From contig NZ_CP014525.1 in assembly GCF_001611975.1 (NCBI RefSeq), positions 124,001 to 188,000 of the forward strand: a stretch of DNA of 64,000 nucleotides, given 5' to 3'. The position numbers were made by a program, and so were the translations under genes. The stretch's first letter is position 1. Each line of letters opens with the position of its first letter. Of the stretch, positions 34,550-44,004 are shown one piece after another. The notes below the pieces were generated by a model. The model saw nothing but the letters and a program-made list of their open reading frames with translations. It was not told the origin of the DNA and did no database searches. The stretch comes from Haematospirillum jordaniae (GTDB taxonomy: Bacteria; Pseudomonadota; Alphaproteobacteria; Rhodospirillales; Rhodospirillaceae).

Positions 34550-35746
34550 TCACATAACCAGTTCAAGCGCCAAGGCCGTCGCTTCTCCACCACCGATACA
34601 AAGGCTTGCAATACCACGCTTCAGGCCATTCTGACGCAAGGCTTGCAGCAAGGTCACTATAATGCGTGCCCCGGATGCACCGATCGGGTGCCCCAAGGCA
34701 CAGGCTCCCCCATGAATGTTCACAGCATCATGTAGCAACCCAAGATCGTGGATTGCTACCATGGTTACCACGGCAAAGGCCTCATTGATTTCCCACAGAT
34801 CAACGTCCCGTTTCGACCACCCCGCTTTGCCAAGAACCCTCTGGATGGCGCCAACCGGAGCCGTGGTAAACTGTGGTGGCTCCCGGGCCTCCGTGGCGTG
34901 GGCTACCAGCGTGGCCACAGGAGAAAGCCCACGCCTTTCCGCATCTGACAAGCGCATCATCACCAAAGCGGCAGCTCCGTCAGAAATGGAAGATGCATTG
35001 GCTGCTGTTATCGTACCATCAGGGCGAAATACCGGCTTCAGAGTGGGTACTTTCTCCGGTCGCGCCAAGGTAGGCGGTTCATCAACAGTGACCCGGGCCT
35101 CACCATTCCCGGCAGGCACAGCTACAGGAGTAATCTCGGCAGCGGCCGCACCACTGCGGGCTGCAGCAAGGGCACGCTCCAAACTGCCCAAGGCAAAAGC
35201 ATCCTGCTGTTGGCGGGAAAAACCATAAACGGCCGCTGTATCTTCTGCAAAGGCACCCATCAGTCGCCCACGATCATAGGCATCCTCTAGACCATCTAGG
35301 AACATGTGGTCCAGCACCCTTCCATGCCCCATTCTCAGTCCTGATCGGGCATTCTCGAGTAGATAGGGGGCATTGCTCATACTTTCCATGCCACCGGCCA
35401 CAACGACGGAAGCAGAGCCGGCCACCAGCATGTCATAGGCCATCATCGCTGCCCGCATACCGGAACCGCACATTTTGTTAACAGTCGTCGCCCCGATACG
35501 ATCCGGCAAACCGGCACCCAGTAAAGCTTGGCGAGCCGGAGCCTGCCCAAGCCCGGCAGATAGGACACATCCCATCACCACTTCGTCTAGATCACCGACA
35601 TCAACTCCCGAACGTTCGACAGCGGCACGGACAGCAACACTGCCCAGCGCCGGACAGGACAGGGAAGACAGACATCCCCGGAACCCCCCTGTCGGGGTAC
35701 GCGCAGACCCCACGATGACAACCGGGTCATCCCCCCTTCTGGTCAT
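34550..35746 (-). CDS. acetyl-CoA C-acetyltransferase (thiolase)
   Basis: 398-residue thiolase. The nucleophilic Cys is C93 in VNKMCGSGMRA, NEAFAVV is the second motif, GGACALGHPIGASGARI carries the active His (353), and SLCIGGGEATA carries the second Cys (383). Biosynthetic thiolases such as PhaA condense two acetyl-CoA for polyhydroxybutyrate; the phasin-like gene elsewhere in the window makes that attractive, but beta-oxidation is equally possible. It lies 156 bases upstream of the carbonic anhydrase gene. Confidence 0.92.
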   Translation of the reverse strand: MTRRGDDPVVIVGSARTPTGGFRGCLSSLSCPALGSVAVRAAVERSGVDVGDLDEVVMGCVLSAGLGQAPARQALLGAGLPDRIGATTVNKMCGSGMRAAMMAYDMLVAGSASVVVAGGMESMSNAPYLLENARSGLRMGHGRVLDHMFLDGLEDAYDRGRLMGAFAEDTAAVYGFSRQQQDAFALGSLERALAAARSGAAAAEITPVAVPAGNGEARVTVDEPPTLARPEKVPTLKPVFRPDGTITAANASSISDGAAALVMMRLSDAERRGLSPVATLVAHATEAREPPQFTTAPVGAIQRVLGKAGWSKRDVDLWEINEAFAVVTMVAIHDLGLLHDAVNIHGGACALGHPIGASGARIIVTLLQALRQNGLKRGIASLCIGGGEATALALELVM

Positions 35747-36058
35747 ATATCCCCCTGCTACACCATAACTGCGACACCCGACTCGCCCGGACTAGAAACG
35801 CGATTTACAAACACAACACCCCTTGCATGAACACCTTAAGTCAAAACGCCCGATACGCTAAGTTTCCATACAGCAACCGTCAACCAAAGAATGTAAAACT
35901 CGGAATAAATCAATCTCTGCAATAATGAAATGGTTAAGAAATTGCTGGCATTTTTCGTCTTTCAGACACACACATACCACCATAACAAGCCATCTATTGA
36001 CCGTGGTTCCCCTTCGGAGCCAGCATGATGGTCAACAACGGACGGCGCAGGATCTGGA
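35747..36058. other. 312-base divergent region
   Basis: This AT-richer stretch lies between the thiolase (minus) and the unrecognised 458-residue gene (plus). It must contain both promoters. No operator, RNA or small ORF could be placed with confidence. Confidence 0.5.
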
Positions 36059-37435
36059 ATGTCGGATGTCAGGGCTCAACTGGAAACCCCCCTTCTGATC
36101 ATCGGCGACGGCGAAGGTGATGGCCCTGTCCTGTCCCTAGTTCCTCCCCCTTTCAAAGGAATCCTTCGCAATACGTTCAATAAAATGGAAGGACAGCGTC
36201 AGGACCGCCTGATGCGTGTCGTCGGCGAGATCTACCCCATCCTGCAACGTATAGAGGCCAAGGCTTTGCCAGAAAGTGAACGACGCCTAGCCGGGGTATC
36301 GCTCACCACAGCCATGCGCAAGGACGAATGCATTGAAAGAGCACTGCGTATCTTTGTTTCGGCTTGGAATTCCAATGTTTTCCGGCTGATTGACACAACA
36401 GGAAAGCAGGTAACTCCGGACAAGGGACGCTCGTTCATGGGTGCCTGTGGGCTGACCATTGAACAAGCCCAGATGTATTTCATCGACCGGGCCGTAAAAT
36501 CGATCTTCCGCAAAAACCCCAAGGCGTTGAAAAGACTCGTTGGTGTTATTCGCTCACCGGATGCTCTGCCCCGTCTGCGCGTTCTGTCCCAATTCCAGCA
36601 ACTGGCCATGACCGAGCTGATTCAGGGATTCGGGACATCAATTGGGCAAGCCTTAGTCGAAATAGACCCCGATGTTCTCTATGCCATGGCAACCCTAAAG
36701 GCTTATCACCTGCGAGCCTTGCGACAGGTCCTGCGCTCGGGATTCAAAAACATCGCTACTTGGCAGCCCGACACAATCCGCGCCCTCGGCGTACACTTCA
36801 CATGTGTGGAACAGATCCGCGACATTGGCGAGGCTTTTGGATCCATCACAGACCCCGAAGCGATTACCGTCCTAGGAAAGTGGGAAATACGGGACATCAC
36901 CGACAAGGTCAATGAAGAACGCGCCAGCCGCGGAGAACCCAAAGTATCCGGGCACAAGTTCGAAACAGACTTGGGCCTTGCAGATAAAATCTTCGGGTCA
37001 TGGTTTACAGCCATGCTGGGCATGCCGCCAGATATCCTGGAAGGGCTTGGAAACGTGGTCAAAGATATTAGGACCACGGACAAGGTAGACCGCAAGGATA
37101 AAATCGACCGCATTCAACTGTTCTGTGACCGCTATCTGGAAATGCTGCCCTTGGATGTCTTGCGGGCACTGGGGATTGTGGGTAAGACACCATCCACCTT
37201 CGGGGAAGCCCTGTATATTTGTGAGGGCCTGTTTACCAAACCCGGCTTGGGCCGCAAGTTCTTTGAAGGCCCCCTGCAAACACCAGAAGGCATCAAGGCC
37301 CTGACTGCCCTCAAGGAACAGGTGGGCGATATGCGCAAAAATGGCTCGATCAAGAGCGAAGCCGAGATCCAGCAGCTGATCCAGAACTCAGATATGCTGG
37401 ACGGCCCCGTCGCCCAGTACATCACATTCCGCTAA
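36059..37435 (+). CDS. unrecognised 458-residue protein
   Basis: 458-residue cytoplasmic, largely helical protein with no signal peptide, membrane segment or known motif that I can name. It has a short N-terminal LLIIGDGEGDGPVLSLVPPPF segment and long amphipathic helices afterwards, among them TLKAYHLRALRQVLRSG, WEIRDITDKVNEERASRG and IDRIQLFCDRYLEMLPLDVL. Codon use looks like that of its neighbours, arguing against recent import. It has its own 312-base upstream region and ends in a three-base convergent overlap with the VOC gene. The N-terminus resembles no enzyme fold I know. It could be a lineage-specific protein of Rhodospirillales. Confidence 0.72.
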   Translation: MSDVRAQLETPLLIIGDGEGDGPVLSLVPPPFKGILRNTFNKMEGQRQDRLMRVVGEIYPILQRIEAKALPESERRLAGVSLTTAMRKDECIERALRIFVSAWNSNVFRLIDTTGKQVTPDKGRSFMGACGLTIEQAQMYFIDRAVKSIFRKNPKALKRLVGVIRSPDALPRLRVLSQFQQLAMTELIQGFGTSIGQALVEIDPDVLYAMATLKAYHLRALRQVLRSGFKNIATWQPDTIRALGVHFTCVEQIRDIGEAFGSITDPEAITVLGKWEIRDITDKVNEERASRGEPKVSGHKFETDLGLADKIFGSWFTAMLGMPPDILEGLGNVVKDIRTTDKVDRKDKIDRIQLFCDRYLEMLPLDVLRALGIVGKTPSTFGEALYICEGLFTKPGLGRKFFEGPLQTPEGIKALTALKEQVGDMRKNGSIKSEAEIQQLIQNSDMLDGPVAQYITFR

Positions 37436-37824
37436 GTTGATGCGCCAGAAGAAGGTGCAATAACACCCAGCAACGCACCAGCTGCATCCTTCAGGATGGC
37501 CAGACACCCGACACCCGGCATATCAAACGGACCAATTGCTATGGAACCGCCGGACTGACGCGCCATCGCCATACAAAGGTCCACATCAGGAACAGCAATA
37601 TAGCTAAGCCAGAGATCACCGGCCTCGGCCGGGCGCCCTGCGGTACCAGCCTGACAGAACCCGCAAACCGGCGTGTCATCTGCATCAAAGGCCAACCAGT
37701 AATGACCGTCCGGTGTTGGTATTTCCGAGAAAGACCAATTAAAAACAGACCCATAGAAATCACGCGCAGCTTTCACATCTGCGGTAATCAGTTCTGTCCA
37801 GTACACATATCCATGCATGATCAA
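37432..37824 (-). CDS. VOC-family (glyoxalase-like) protein
   Basis: 130-residue vicinal-oxygen-chelate protein with two beta-alpha-beta-beta-beta units. The opening GYVYWTELITADVKAARDFY and the second-unit YIAVPDVDLCMAMARQSGGSI show the repeat, followed by MPGVGCLAILKDAAGALLGV. It is close to the group annotated as glyoxalase/bleomycin resistance, predicted without known substrate. Its stop overlaps the stop of the 458-residue gene by three bases. A terminator for the upstream tRNA lies between its start and the tRNA. Confidence 0.85.
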   Translation of the reverse strand: MIMHGYVYWTELITADVKAARDFYGSVFNWSFSEIPTPDGHYWLAFDADDTPVCGFCQAGTAGRPAEAGDLWLSYIAVPDVDLCMAMARQSGGSIAIGPFDMPGVGCLAILKDAAGALLGVIAPSSGAST

Positions 37825-37856
37825 TCTCCGGCCACCCTAGCCCCCAGGGACAATGG

Positions 37857-37890
37857 CAAAATAAAAACCCGTCACCACAGGCAACGGGTT
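37857..37890 (-). terminator. intrinsic terminator of tRNA-Leu
   Basis: On the minus strand AACCCGT pairs with ACGGGTT around an 11-base loop, followed by TTTTATTTTG. It sits 15 bases after the CCA end of the tRNA gene. Confidence 0.85.
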
Positions 37891-37904
37891 CTTCATTTTT
37901 ACAA

Positions 37905-37991
37905 TGGTGCGGTCGAGAAGACTCGAACTTCCACGGCCTTTCGGCCACAGCGACCTCAACGCTGCGCGTCTACCAATTCCGCCACGACCGC
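37905..37991 (-). tRNA. tRNA-Leu (anticodon GAG)
   Basis: 87 bases on the minus strand including encoded CCA. The acceptor stem GCGGTCG/CGACCGC is perfect. The anticodon loop TTGAGGT (anticodon GAG at 37957-37955) is flanked by CAGCG and CGCTG. A long variable arm TGGCCGAAAGGCC and the T-arm GTTCGAGTC identify a class II leucine tRNA. It reads CUC and CUU codons. An intrinsic terminator follows, so it is transcribed alone. Confidence 0.96.
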
Positions 37992-38131
37992 ACTGTTGTA
38001 AAAACGATCTTCACAAAACTATCCAACCCTTTGCGGCACAGCACTGTTTCTACACAGCCCCTTGCCATCAGGGAGCCAGTGGAATAGCACTTCATCTTCC
38101 TGCAATCAAGCATGATTTTACGAGGATCCCT

Positions 38132-38824
38132 ATGTTTTCACCCGCCCCGGAATGGTGGCTGTCCGACACCTCCGTTCCCTACCCCGATGCCGTTGCCACC
38201 ATGGAAGAGCGGGTCAGCGCCATATCAACCGGCCATGCTAGGGAGTTAATATGGCTTCTGGAACACCCACCGCTCTATACAGCAGGTACCAGCGCACGGG
38301 CAGAGGAACTTCTACGCCCCGACACGTTCCCCGTTTATGAGACCGGGCGCGGAGGGCACTATACCTATCACGGACCCGGACAACGGGTTGGATACGTCAT
38401 GCTGGATCTGAAGCAACGCACACAGGACATCCGCTGCTACGTCCACGCCCTAGAGGAATGGCTAATCCAGACCTTGCGCGCCCTAGACATCAACGGGGAA
38501 CGGCGCATAGACAGGGTTGGTATATGGATTGACCGGGGCAAGGGACGGGAAGACAAGATCGCAGCCATTGGTGTACGGGTCAAACGATGGGTTACCCTGC
38601 ACGGCTTTGCCCTTAACATTGCCCCTGACCTTACGCACTTTCAGGGCATTATTCCCTGCGGCATCAGCAACCATGGCGTTACAAGCCTACAAGATCTTGG
38701 CATATCCATCTCAATCAAAGACATGGATACACTGTTACAGCAAACCTTTGAGGCGGTTTTCGGAGCACAGGCTACAGGCCCGATGCAGAAACGTCTGCCT
38801 GTACCCCCGGAAACACAGGCATGA
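38132..38824 (+). CDS. lipB: lipoyl(octanoyl) transferase LipB
   Basis: 230-residue octanoyltransferase moving octanoate from acyl-carrier protein to lipoyl domains. HPPLYTAGTSA (45-55), GRGGHYTYHGPGQRVGYVMLD (about 72-92), the catalytic Lys 142 in DKIAAIG, and Cys 176 in IIPCGISNHGVTSL are all present. ATG 38132 is preferred: CGAGGA precedes it, and the longer frame upstream runs through the tRNA gene, which cannot be coding. It stands alone, converging on the terminator it shares with the acidic small protein gene. Confidence 0.95.
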   Translation: MFSPAPEWWLSDTSVPYPDAVATMEERVSAISTGHARELIWLLEHPPLYTAGTSARAEELLRPDTFPVYETGRGGHYTYHGPGQRVGYVMLDLKQRTQDIRCYVHALEEWLIQTLRALDINGERRIDRVGIWIDRGKGREDKIAAIGVRVKRWVTLHGFALNIAPDLTHFQGIIPCGISNHGVTSLQDLGISISIKDMDTLLQQTFEAVFGAQATGPMQKRLPVPPETQA

Positions 38825-38832
38825 CCATACAA

Positions 38833-38864
38833 AAGCCGGGGCTGCAACAGCAGAACCCCGGCTT
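38833..38864 (-). terminator. intrinsic terminator downstream of the 89-residue gene
   Basis: AAGCCGGGG (38833-38841) pairs perfectly with CCCCGGCTT (38856-38864) around a 14-base loop, with TTTTG following on the minus strand. It probably serves both convergent transcripts. Confidence 0.8.
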
Positions 38865-38887
38865 GCACTCTATTCAAGACGAAATAT

Positions 38888-39157
38888 TTATTCGTACTCT
38901 ATGATGGCAATCTCGCCAGACAGGGCCGCATCATAAGGCGCACGCAGGTCATTGTCGGGAGCTTCGTCAATTTCCCCGACCTGCTCGATCTCCACATCTT
39001 CGAAACCATCTTCTTCCAGGGCATCAACGGCATGCTCAACAGCCTGATCCGGATCGTCAGCCGTCAACATTACGCTGATGGCAACGGGATCACTGCCTTC
39101 ATCTGCTGTATCAGGACGGGCTTGCCCGACAACAACATAAACCACATTCTGAGCCAT
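38888..39157 (-). CDS. small acidic hypothetical protein
   Basis: 89-residue very acidic soluble protein (many Asp and Glu, almost no Lys or Arg). The sequence opens with MAQNVVYVVVGQARPD and has EHAVDALEEDGFEDVEIEQVGEID in the middle; the end is GEIAIIEYE. The alternating strands and one helix suggest a small alpha/beta fold. I do not recognise a family. It is followed by a strong terminator, and 153 bases separate it from asd upstream on the same strand. Confidence 0.65.
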   Translation of the reverse strand: MAQNVVYVVVGQARPDTADEGSDPVAISVMLTADDPDQAVEHAVDALEEDGFEDVEIEQVGEIDEAPDNDLRAPYDAALSGEIAIIEYE

Positions 39158-39310
39158 GCTCTCGTTCTCCAGTTCTTTTCAAGGCCAGTTCTCGCGGGGA
39201 ATGCCAGACAAATCCCGGATACCCGCAGGGCAATGGCCAGCCCGTCGTTACCCGACACCGATACCGCCTTTTTCCGAAAGACACCAGCCCAAACCGCTTT
39301 CGGGCTGCTG

Positions 39311-40363
39311 TCAGGCCCAAGCCTTTGGCTGTAAGGCATCCCTGCGCTGACGAACCAGCTCTTCTGCAATTTGCACGGCGTTCAGGGCGGCTCCCTTCAG
39401 AAGCTGATCCCCGCACAAAAAGAACTCCAGCCCATGAGAACCAAAAGCCAAGCTCTGCCGGATACGCCCAACCTCCACATCATAACGGCCCGATGCGGTC
39501 AGGGGCATGGGGTACAGGCGTTCCTGGGGATCATCAACCACAACAACACCGGGGGCTGCCGCCATGATATTGCGGGCAAGGACCGGATCAACAGGCTTCT
39601 CGGCCTCAATGACAACGCTCTCAGCATGGGCGCGCATGGTTGGAATACGCACGGACGTACAGGAAACCGGCAAATCAGCCAACCCGAGTATCTTACGGGT
39701 TTCCCAAGTAACCTTCATCTCTTCACGGGTATAACCGTTATCTTGGAAGGCATCGATATGCGGGATAAGGTTAAAAGGCAGAGGATGAGCAAAAACAGAG
39801 TGCCCGGCCTTGCCCGTATCCAGCCATGCACGGGCCTGCTCTTCCAGCTCCGCCATACCCTCAGCCCCGGCACCGGATGCCGCCTGGTATGTGGACACCA
39901 TGACCCTTTTCAGGCCAAAGGCCTGATGCAAAGGCCACAGGGCAACCGACAGGATCGCCGTTGTACAGTTGGGATTGGCGATAATCTGCGAATCTATAAC
40001 AGCCGATGGATTGATCTCCGGTACAACAAGCGGAGTCCCCTCATCATACCGGAAGGCGGAGGAGTTATCGATCACCACAACCCCGCGAGCCGCCAACCGT
40101 GGAGCATGTTGCTGCGCAAAATCACCTGATACAGCCAGCAGGGCTATATCACACTCAGCAGCGGCATCGACTGAAAATGCCTCCACCGTCTTGGTGCCAT
40201 AAGCCGTCTGGCACGTCTTGCCGGCAGAGCGGGCAGAGGCGAAAAGGCGCAGATCAGAGAGGGGAAAAGCACGGTCGGCCAGAACGCGCACCATCTCCTT
40301 CCCGACAGCCCCGGTTACACCGACAACAGCAATACGGGGACCAGCGGCAACATGGTGAGACAT
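39311..40363 (-). CDS. asd: aspartate-semialdehyde dehydrogenase
   Basis: 350-residue NADP-dependent enzyme reducing aspartyl phosphate to aspartate semialdehyde in lysine, methionine and threonine synthesis. GVTGAVGKEM (15-24) is the NADP loop, the catalytic Cys is C133 in IANPNCTTAI, STYQAASGAGAEGM is conserved, and the catalytic His is in RIPTMRAHAESV. It is a single gene, divergent from yciB. ATG 40363 is preferred; the 28 residues of upstream frame are low-complexity and not family-like. Confidence 0.95.
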   Translation of the reverse strand: MSHHVAAGPRIAVVGVTGAVGKEMVRVLADRAFPLSDLRLFASARSAGKTCQTAYGTKTVEAFSVDAAAECDIALLAVSGDFAQQHAPRLAARGVVVIDNSSAFRYDEGTPLVVPEINPSAVIDSQIIANPNCTTAILSVALWPLHQAFGLKRVMVSTYQAASGAGAEGMAELEEQARAWLDTGKAGHSVFAHPLPFNLIPHIDAFQDNGYTREEMKVTWETRKILGLADLPVSCTSVRIPTMRAHAESVVIEAEKPVDPVLARNIMAAAPGVVVVDDPQERLYPMPLTASGRYDVEVGRIRQSLAFGSHGLEFFLCGDQLLKGAALNAVQIAEELVRQRRDALQPKAWA

Positions 40364-40534
40364 GAAAAAGAAGTCCTGTATATAAACCTTGAAACACGGG
40401 GGATTTATATCAGGCGATACAGAAAAGGAGAACAGGAAACCCCGCACACAGGGAGTATTTGCCCAAAATGCCGCAATCTGGCATGGTGCCGCCCTTAACC
40501 GGAAAACAGATATTGCACGGATACCATAGCTGTC

Positions 40535-41095
40535 ATGAATAAATGGCTGAAAATTACCCTAGAGATGGGCCCTTTACTGATCTTCTTTTTTGCTAACAGT
40601 CGGTTTGGACTGGTAACAGCCACAGCGGCCTTTATGGTGGCACTAATCATTTCGTTGGGGATCTTCTATCTCAATAGCAAGACCATTCCCCCCATGCTGC
40701 TGATCGGCGGGGGCTTTGTTGGCGTGCTAGGCGGGCTGACGATTGCACTCGACAACGACATGTTCATCAAGCTGAAGCCAACCCTGTTCAGCCTTGGCAT
40801 GGCAGCTGTTCTGGGCGGCGGGCTTCTTGTCAGGAAGATCTTCCTGCGCACCCTGCTCGATGGCAGCATCAAGCTGACGGAACAGGGCTGGAAACTGCTG
40901 AGCCTGCTGTGGATCGGCTACTTCGTCATGCTGGCAGGCGTAAACGAAATTGTATGGCGAACCATGGATACAGATACTTGGGTCAGCTTCAAGGTCTTCG
41001 GGATCCTGCCCCTGACCCTTCTGTTTGCTGTTGCCCAGACACCGGTTCTCCTGCGCCATCAATGCACAGACCAAGAAGAGGCCGAGACATCCTGA
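40535..41095 (+). CDS. yciB: septation protein A homologue, YciB/IspZ family
   Basis: 186-residue inner-membrane protein with five to six hydrophobic segments. It opens with LKITLEMGPLLIFFFANSRFGL and has GLTIALDNDMFIKLKPTLF in the middle, the conserved cytoplasmic loop of the family. RTLLDGSIKLTEQGWKLLSLLW and NEIVWRTMDTDTWVSFKVFG are further diagnostic blocks. Family members influence cell envelope integrity and division; the mechanism is unclear. It ends two bases before the convergent atp12 stop. Confidence 0.9.
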   Translation: MNKWLKITLEMGPLLIFFFANSRFGLVTATAAFMVALIISLGIFYLNSKTIPPMLLIGGGFVGVLGGLTIALDNDMFIKLKPTLFSLGMAAVLGGGLLVRKIFLRTLLDGSIKLTEQGWKLLSLLWIGYFVMLAGVNEIVWRTMDTDTWVSFKVFGILPLTLLFAVAQTPVLLRHQCTDQEEAETS

Positions 41096-41096
41096 A

Positions 41097-41837
41097 CTAT
41101 CGCGTGCCCAACAAAGAAGCGTAGACCTCCATCTGCACCAGATCATGGCGCAGAGCTGTGCGGCGTTGCACGGCCTCGTGATCCTCCCCCCACAGAGACG
41201 ACTGGTACAGCTCGTCAAGAAGGGAGGCATCAAAAGCCGTCGCCGCATCAATGTGCCTACGCACGAGGGCCAAGGCAAGAATCAACGAGTTGCAGCCCGA
41301 TGCAACGCCATGGAAAACGGTCAGCATCTCGTTGGTCAGGCCAGTTATGGCTTGCCTCATCGCGGCGACATAAGCACTGTCCTGCTGCACAGGCATAAGC
41401 CCACGGGTCGTCAGGGGCTTTACACCCAAGACATCCCCAGCCCAAGCCAGCAACGGACCCCACGTCACAGCCTGTAGCTCAACCAAGTCAGCCGGATCTG
41501 CGGCATGATAAAAAAGGACATCACCGTGTACATGGTCCATCAGCCCTTCAATCAGGGCTGAACGTTGATCTTCCATACGATCCACAGCCGCGCTGGCCAA
41601 CCGGGTCATCGGCATGGCAGCAAAAGACAGGCTGTCCCCCTGATCATTCCATTCACGGGCAATGGCTTCGGCCAAGACACGCGACTGCACCTGCAACGGC
41701 CTGCCGGAAGCGACGTTGATAGACTTGCCGTCCAGCTCAACGCCGTATCCCGCATCACCATTACAACAAACGGCAGCCTGCTTCCAGAATCGCCGGGGCC
41801 GTTGCATCTGTTCCAAAATCACTGACTTACTTTCCAC
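41097..41837 (-). CDS. ATP12-family F1-ATPase assembly chaperone
   Basis: 246-residue homologue of mitochondrial ATP12, which helps F1-alpha assemble. RRFWKQAAVC opens, YGVELDGKSINVASGRPLQV and LAEAIAREWNDQGD match the family N-domain. MPMTRLASAAVDRM and DVLFYHAADPADLVELQAVTWGPLL are the highest-scoring conserved blocks. It is restricted to alphaproteobacteria and mitochondria. It lies 16 bases after asmA, the last gene of the degP operon. Confidence 0.92.
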   Translation of the reverse strand: MESKSVILEQMQRPRRFWKQAAVCCNGDAGYGVELDGKSINVASGRPLQVQSRVLAEAIAREWNDQGDSLSFAAMPMTRLASAAVDRMEDQRSALIEGLMDHVHGDVLFYHAADPADLVELQAVTWGPLLAWAGDVLGVKPLTTRGLMPVQQDSAYVAAMRQAITGLTNEMLTVFHGVASGCNSLILALALVRRHIDAATAFDASLLDELYQSSLWGEDHEAVQRRTALRHDLVQMEVYASLLGTR

Positions 41838-41853
41838 AATGTACGCACCACTT

Positions 41854-44004
41854 CTAGCGCAGAAGCCCTTTCAGCCCCTTCTTGATCGAATCAACCGGGT
41901 TATCGGGTGCTGCCGGGGCCTGTTTGGACGGTTGCGCCCCATCAGAGGAAGAGGATTTGCCTCCCTGCCCCAAGGCCGTCGCACAGGGCGATGGATCCGC
42001 AGACGACGAACCCGCAGCATTCCCTCCCTGCAAGGCCCCCAACAGGCTCTTGCCTCCGCCACCGCCAGCCAGCGCACCGGCTATGGACAGGGCTGTCTTG
42101 GCTACACCAGCGGCATCAACACCAATGGATGGACTGGCCAATGTACCCTGCAAGCGCAGGAAATCGGCCAACGCCCCGACACCAACCCCGACACCTCCCT
42201 TGGCAGACGGACGGACCCCGACATCCAGAGCTTCCCGACCAAGGTCCACTTTGCCTGATGACACCACATTCATCTTGGCTGTTTCAAAGGCAATCTGCTT
42301 GTCCCAACCCAGTACACCATGGTTGGCCTGCACATTCATCACGCCGCACATCAGGTGGGTATTGGGCTCACGCTTACCGACAGGATTCAGCTGCTCGGCC
42401 AACTGGTTGAGAATATCAGCACCAGCCCAGTCTATCAGGGCATTATTGATGCGTCCCTCCCCCATACGGACGAGGATACGACCGTCCAAGGAAGCCATGA
42501 GGGCAGCAACCGAAGACCCATTGGCTTTCAGCGAAACCGTGGCATCGGAAGGCACACCCGATAACAAGTCGGTTTTACCAATCTGGCTGAACACACGGCC
42601 CAAAACCACCTTGTCTGCCTTGGCATCAAGCTTGAAATCAGCGGGACCAGCCGGTGCAGCAAGGTGAATGTTGGCGGTAACGGTTCCATCCCCCAAGCGC
42701 ATGCTGGCTGGTGTAATGCCAAGTCGCCCGTTGACCAATTCCCCTTTCGCCGCCACGGCTTCAAGCTCAACCGCATCAGGCATCACCAAGCGAGATACCT
42801 GAATATCAAAGCGGGCATCAACAGCCTTCAGCCCGGAAAGATCAAGACGCTCTGCTGAAAAGACCTTGCCGGAATGTGAACCCGCCGCCCCCCCGGCAGA
42901 AACAGACCCCGTACCCGCGGTTGGTGCAGCCTTGCCTGCTGACTGTGATGAAGGCAGCAATGCCTTCAGGTCAAGAAGAGGGGACTGCAAGGCAACATCC
43001 ACGCGAGGACGAGCTCCCCCAGTCTCTATCCCTACGGTCCCTGTCACTTTTGACGAACCGGATGAAAGGACAAGATCCGATACCTTCCAAGCTGTTCCAC
43101 CACCGGAAACAGACACCGCAAGATCCACAGCCGGAATTTTTGGAACATCACCGATCAAAGGCTTCAGCTTTTCCAAGGATGATGCACGGACATGCAGCTT
43201 CAACGCCAACCCAGCCCCGGACAACGGGTCCTTGATGGCTCCATCGGCTGTAAAATCAATGCCGCCAACATCGCCCTTTACAGACAAGGGCCAAGGCTTC
43301 CCGTCACTGCCCTTGTTCAACAAGGCAGCAACGGGCCCCAACCCACCGGCTACATCAAAGCCGACAGCATCAAACGAACCACGGATATCCAGCGAAACCG
43401 GATCATGAGGGGACGAAGCCCCCAGACTGACACCTGCAAGCTCAAGAACCTTGGTCGTACCGGTCTTGCCATCCCGCCAAGTCAGGCGGCCATCCTTGAT
43501 CAGAACCGACGCCAAAAAGGGTATAGGAGCCCCAGCCGAAGGGGCTGCATCAGGTGCGGGGGATCCAGACGGTGCCGATGCCGCGGGCTTCTTCTGCCCC
43601 TCGGGCTTGCCAACCGGGAATTCCCAATTTCCAACCCCCTTGGCATTGGTTTCCAGAAGGATATCCGGCCTGACAAGAACCAGACGCCCAACGCGGATAT
43701 CGCCGAATAGGGCGGGAATCAGGGCCAGTTCCGCCTCAACCCGTTCCACTGACACCATGTGAGGGCGCGATCCCCAAGACGCATTCGCAAAGCTGGCTTG
43801 GTTCACAACAATCGCCGGGCTGAACCCCAAGGCAAGGTCAAGATTTCCATCAAGGGTCAAACGACGGCCTGTCATGGCCTCAACCTGGGCGGCGACCACG
43901 TCCTTGTATTTGTTGACGTCCAGCGTCGACAACACAACGGCCACACCAGTAACCGCCACCACAACAAGAGCCACAAGGCTCTTCAACACTGTTGAAATAC
44001 GCAT
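41854..44004 (-). CDS. AsmA-family protein
   Basis: 716-residue envelope protein. One N-terminal membrane helix (about 8-28, LVALVVVAVTGVAVVLST) anchors a large periplasmic chain. DVNKYKDVVAAQVEAMTGRRL, LTLDGNLDLALGFSPAIVV and FANASWGSRPHM are hallmarks of AsmA N-termini. Repeated beta-strand grooves follow, interrupted by a Pro/Ala-rich linker (about 137-160) and a Ser/Gly-rich stretch near 370. The family is linked to lipid transport between membranes. Its ATG shares one base with the TAA of the upstream HAD gene, so translation is coupled. Confidence 0.88.
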   Translation of the reverse strand: MRISTVLKSLVALVVVAVTGVAVVLSTLDVNKYKDVVAAQVEAMTGRRLTLDGNLDLALGFSPAIVVNQASFANASWGSRPHMVSVERVEAELALIPALFGDIRVGRLVLVRPDILLETNAKGVGNWEFPVGKPEGQKKPAASAPSGSPAPDAAPSAGAPIPFLASVLIKDGRLTWRDGKTGTTKVLELAGVSLGASSPHDPVSLDIRGSFDAVGFDVAGGLGPVAALLNKGSDGKPWPLSVKGDVGGIDFTADGAIKDPLSGAGLALKLHVRASSLEKLKPLIGDVPKIPAVDLAVSVSGGGTAWKVSDLVLSSGSSKVTGTVGIETGGARPRVDVALQSPLLDLKALLPSSQSAGKAAPTAGTGSVSAGGAAGSHSGKVFSAERLDLSGLKAVDARFDIQVSRLVMPDAVELEAVAAKGELVNGRLGITPASMRLGDGTVTANIHLAAPAGPADFKLDAKADKVVLGRVFSQIGKTDLLSGVPSDATVSLKANGSSVAALMASLDGRILVRMGEGRINNALIDWAGADILNQLAEQLNPVGKREPNTHLMCGVMNVQANHGVLGWDKQIAFETAKMNVVSSGKVDLGREALDVGVRPSAKGGVGVGVGALADFLRLQGTLASPSIGVDAAGVAKTALSIAGALAGGGGGKSLLGALQGGNAAGSSSADPSPCATALGQGGKSSSSDGAQPSKQAPAAPDNPVDSIKKGLKGLLR

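Noticed and set aside
37904..38131. Upstream extension of lipB through the tRNA region
   Set aside because: The extension overlaps the tRNA-Leu gene, and the LipB family begins near ATG 38132, which has a ribosome site.
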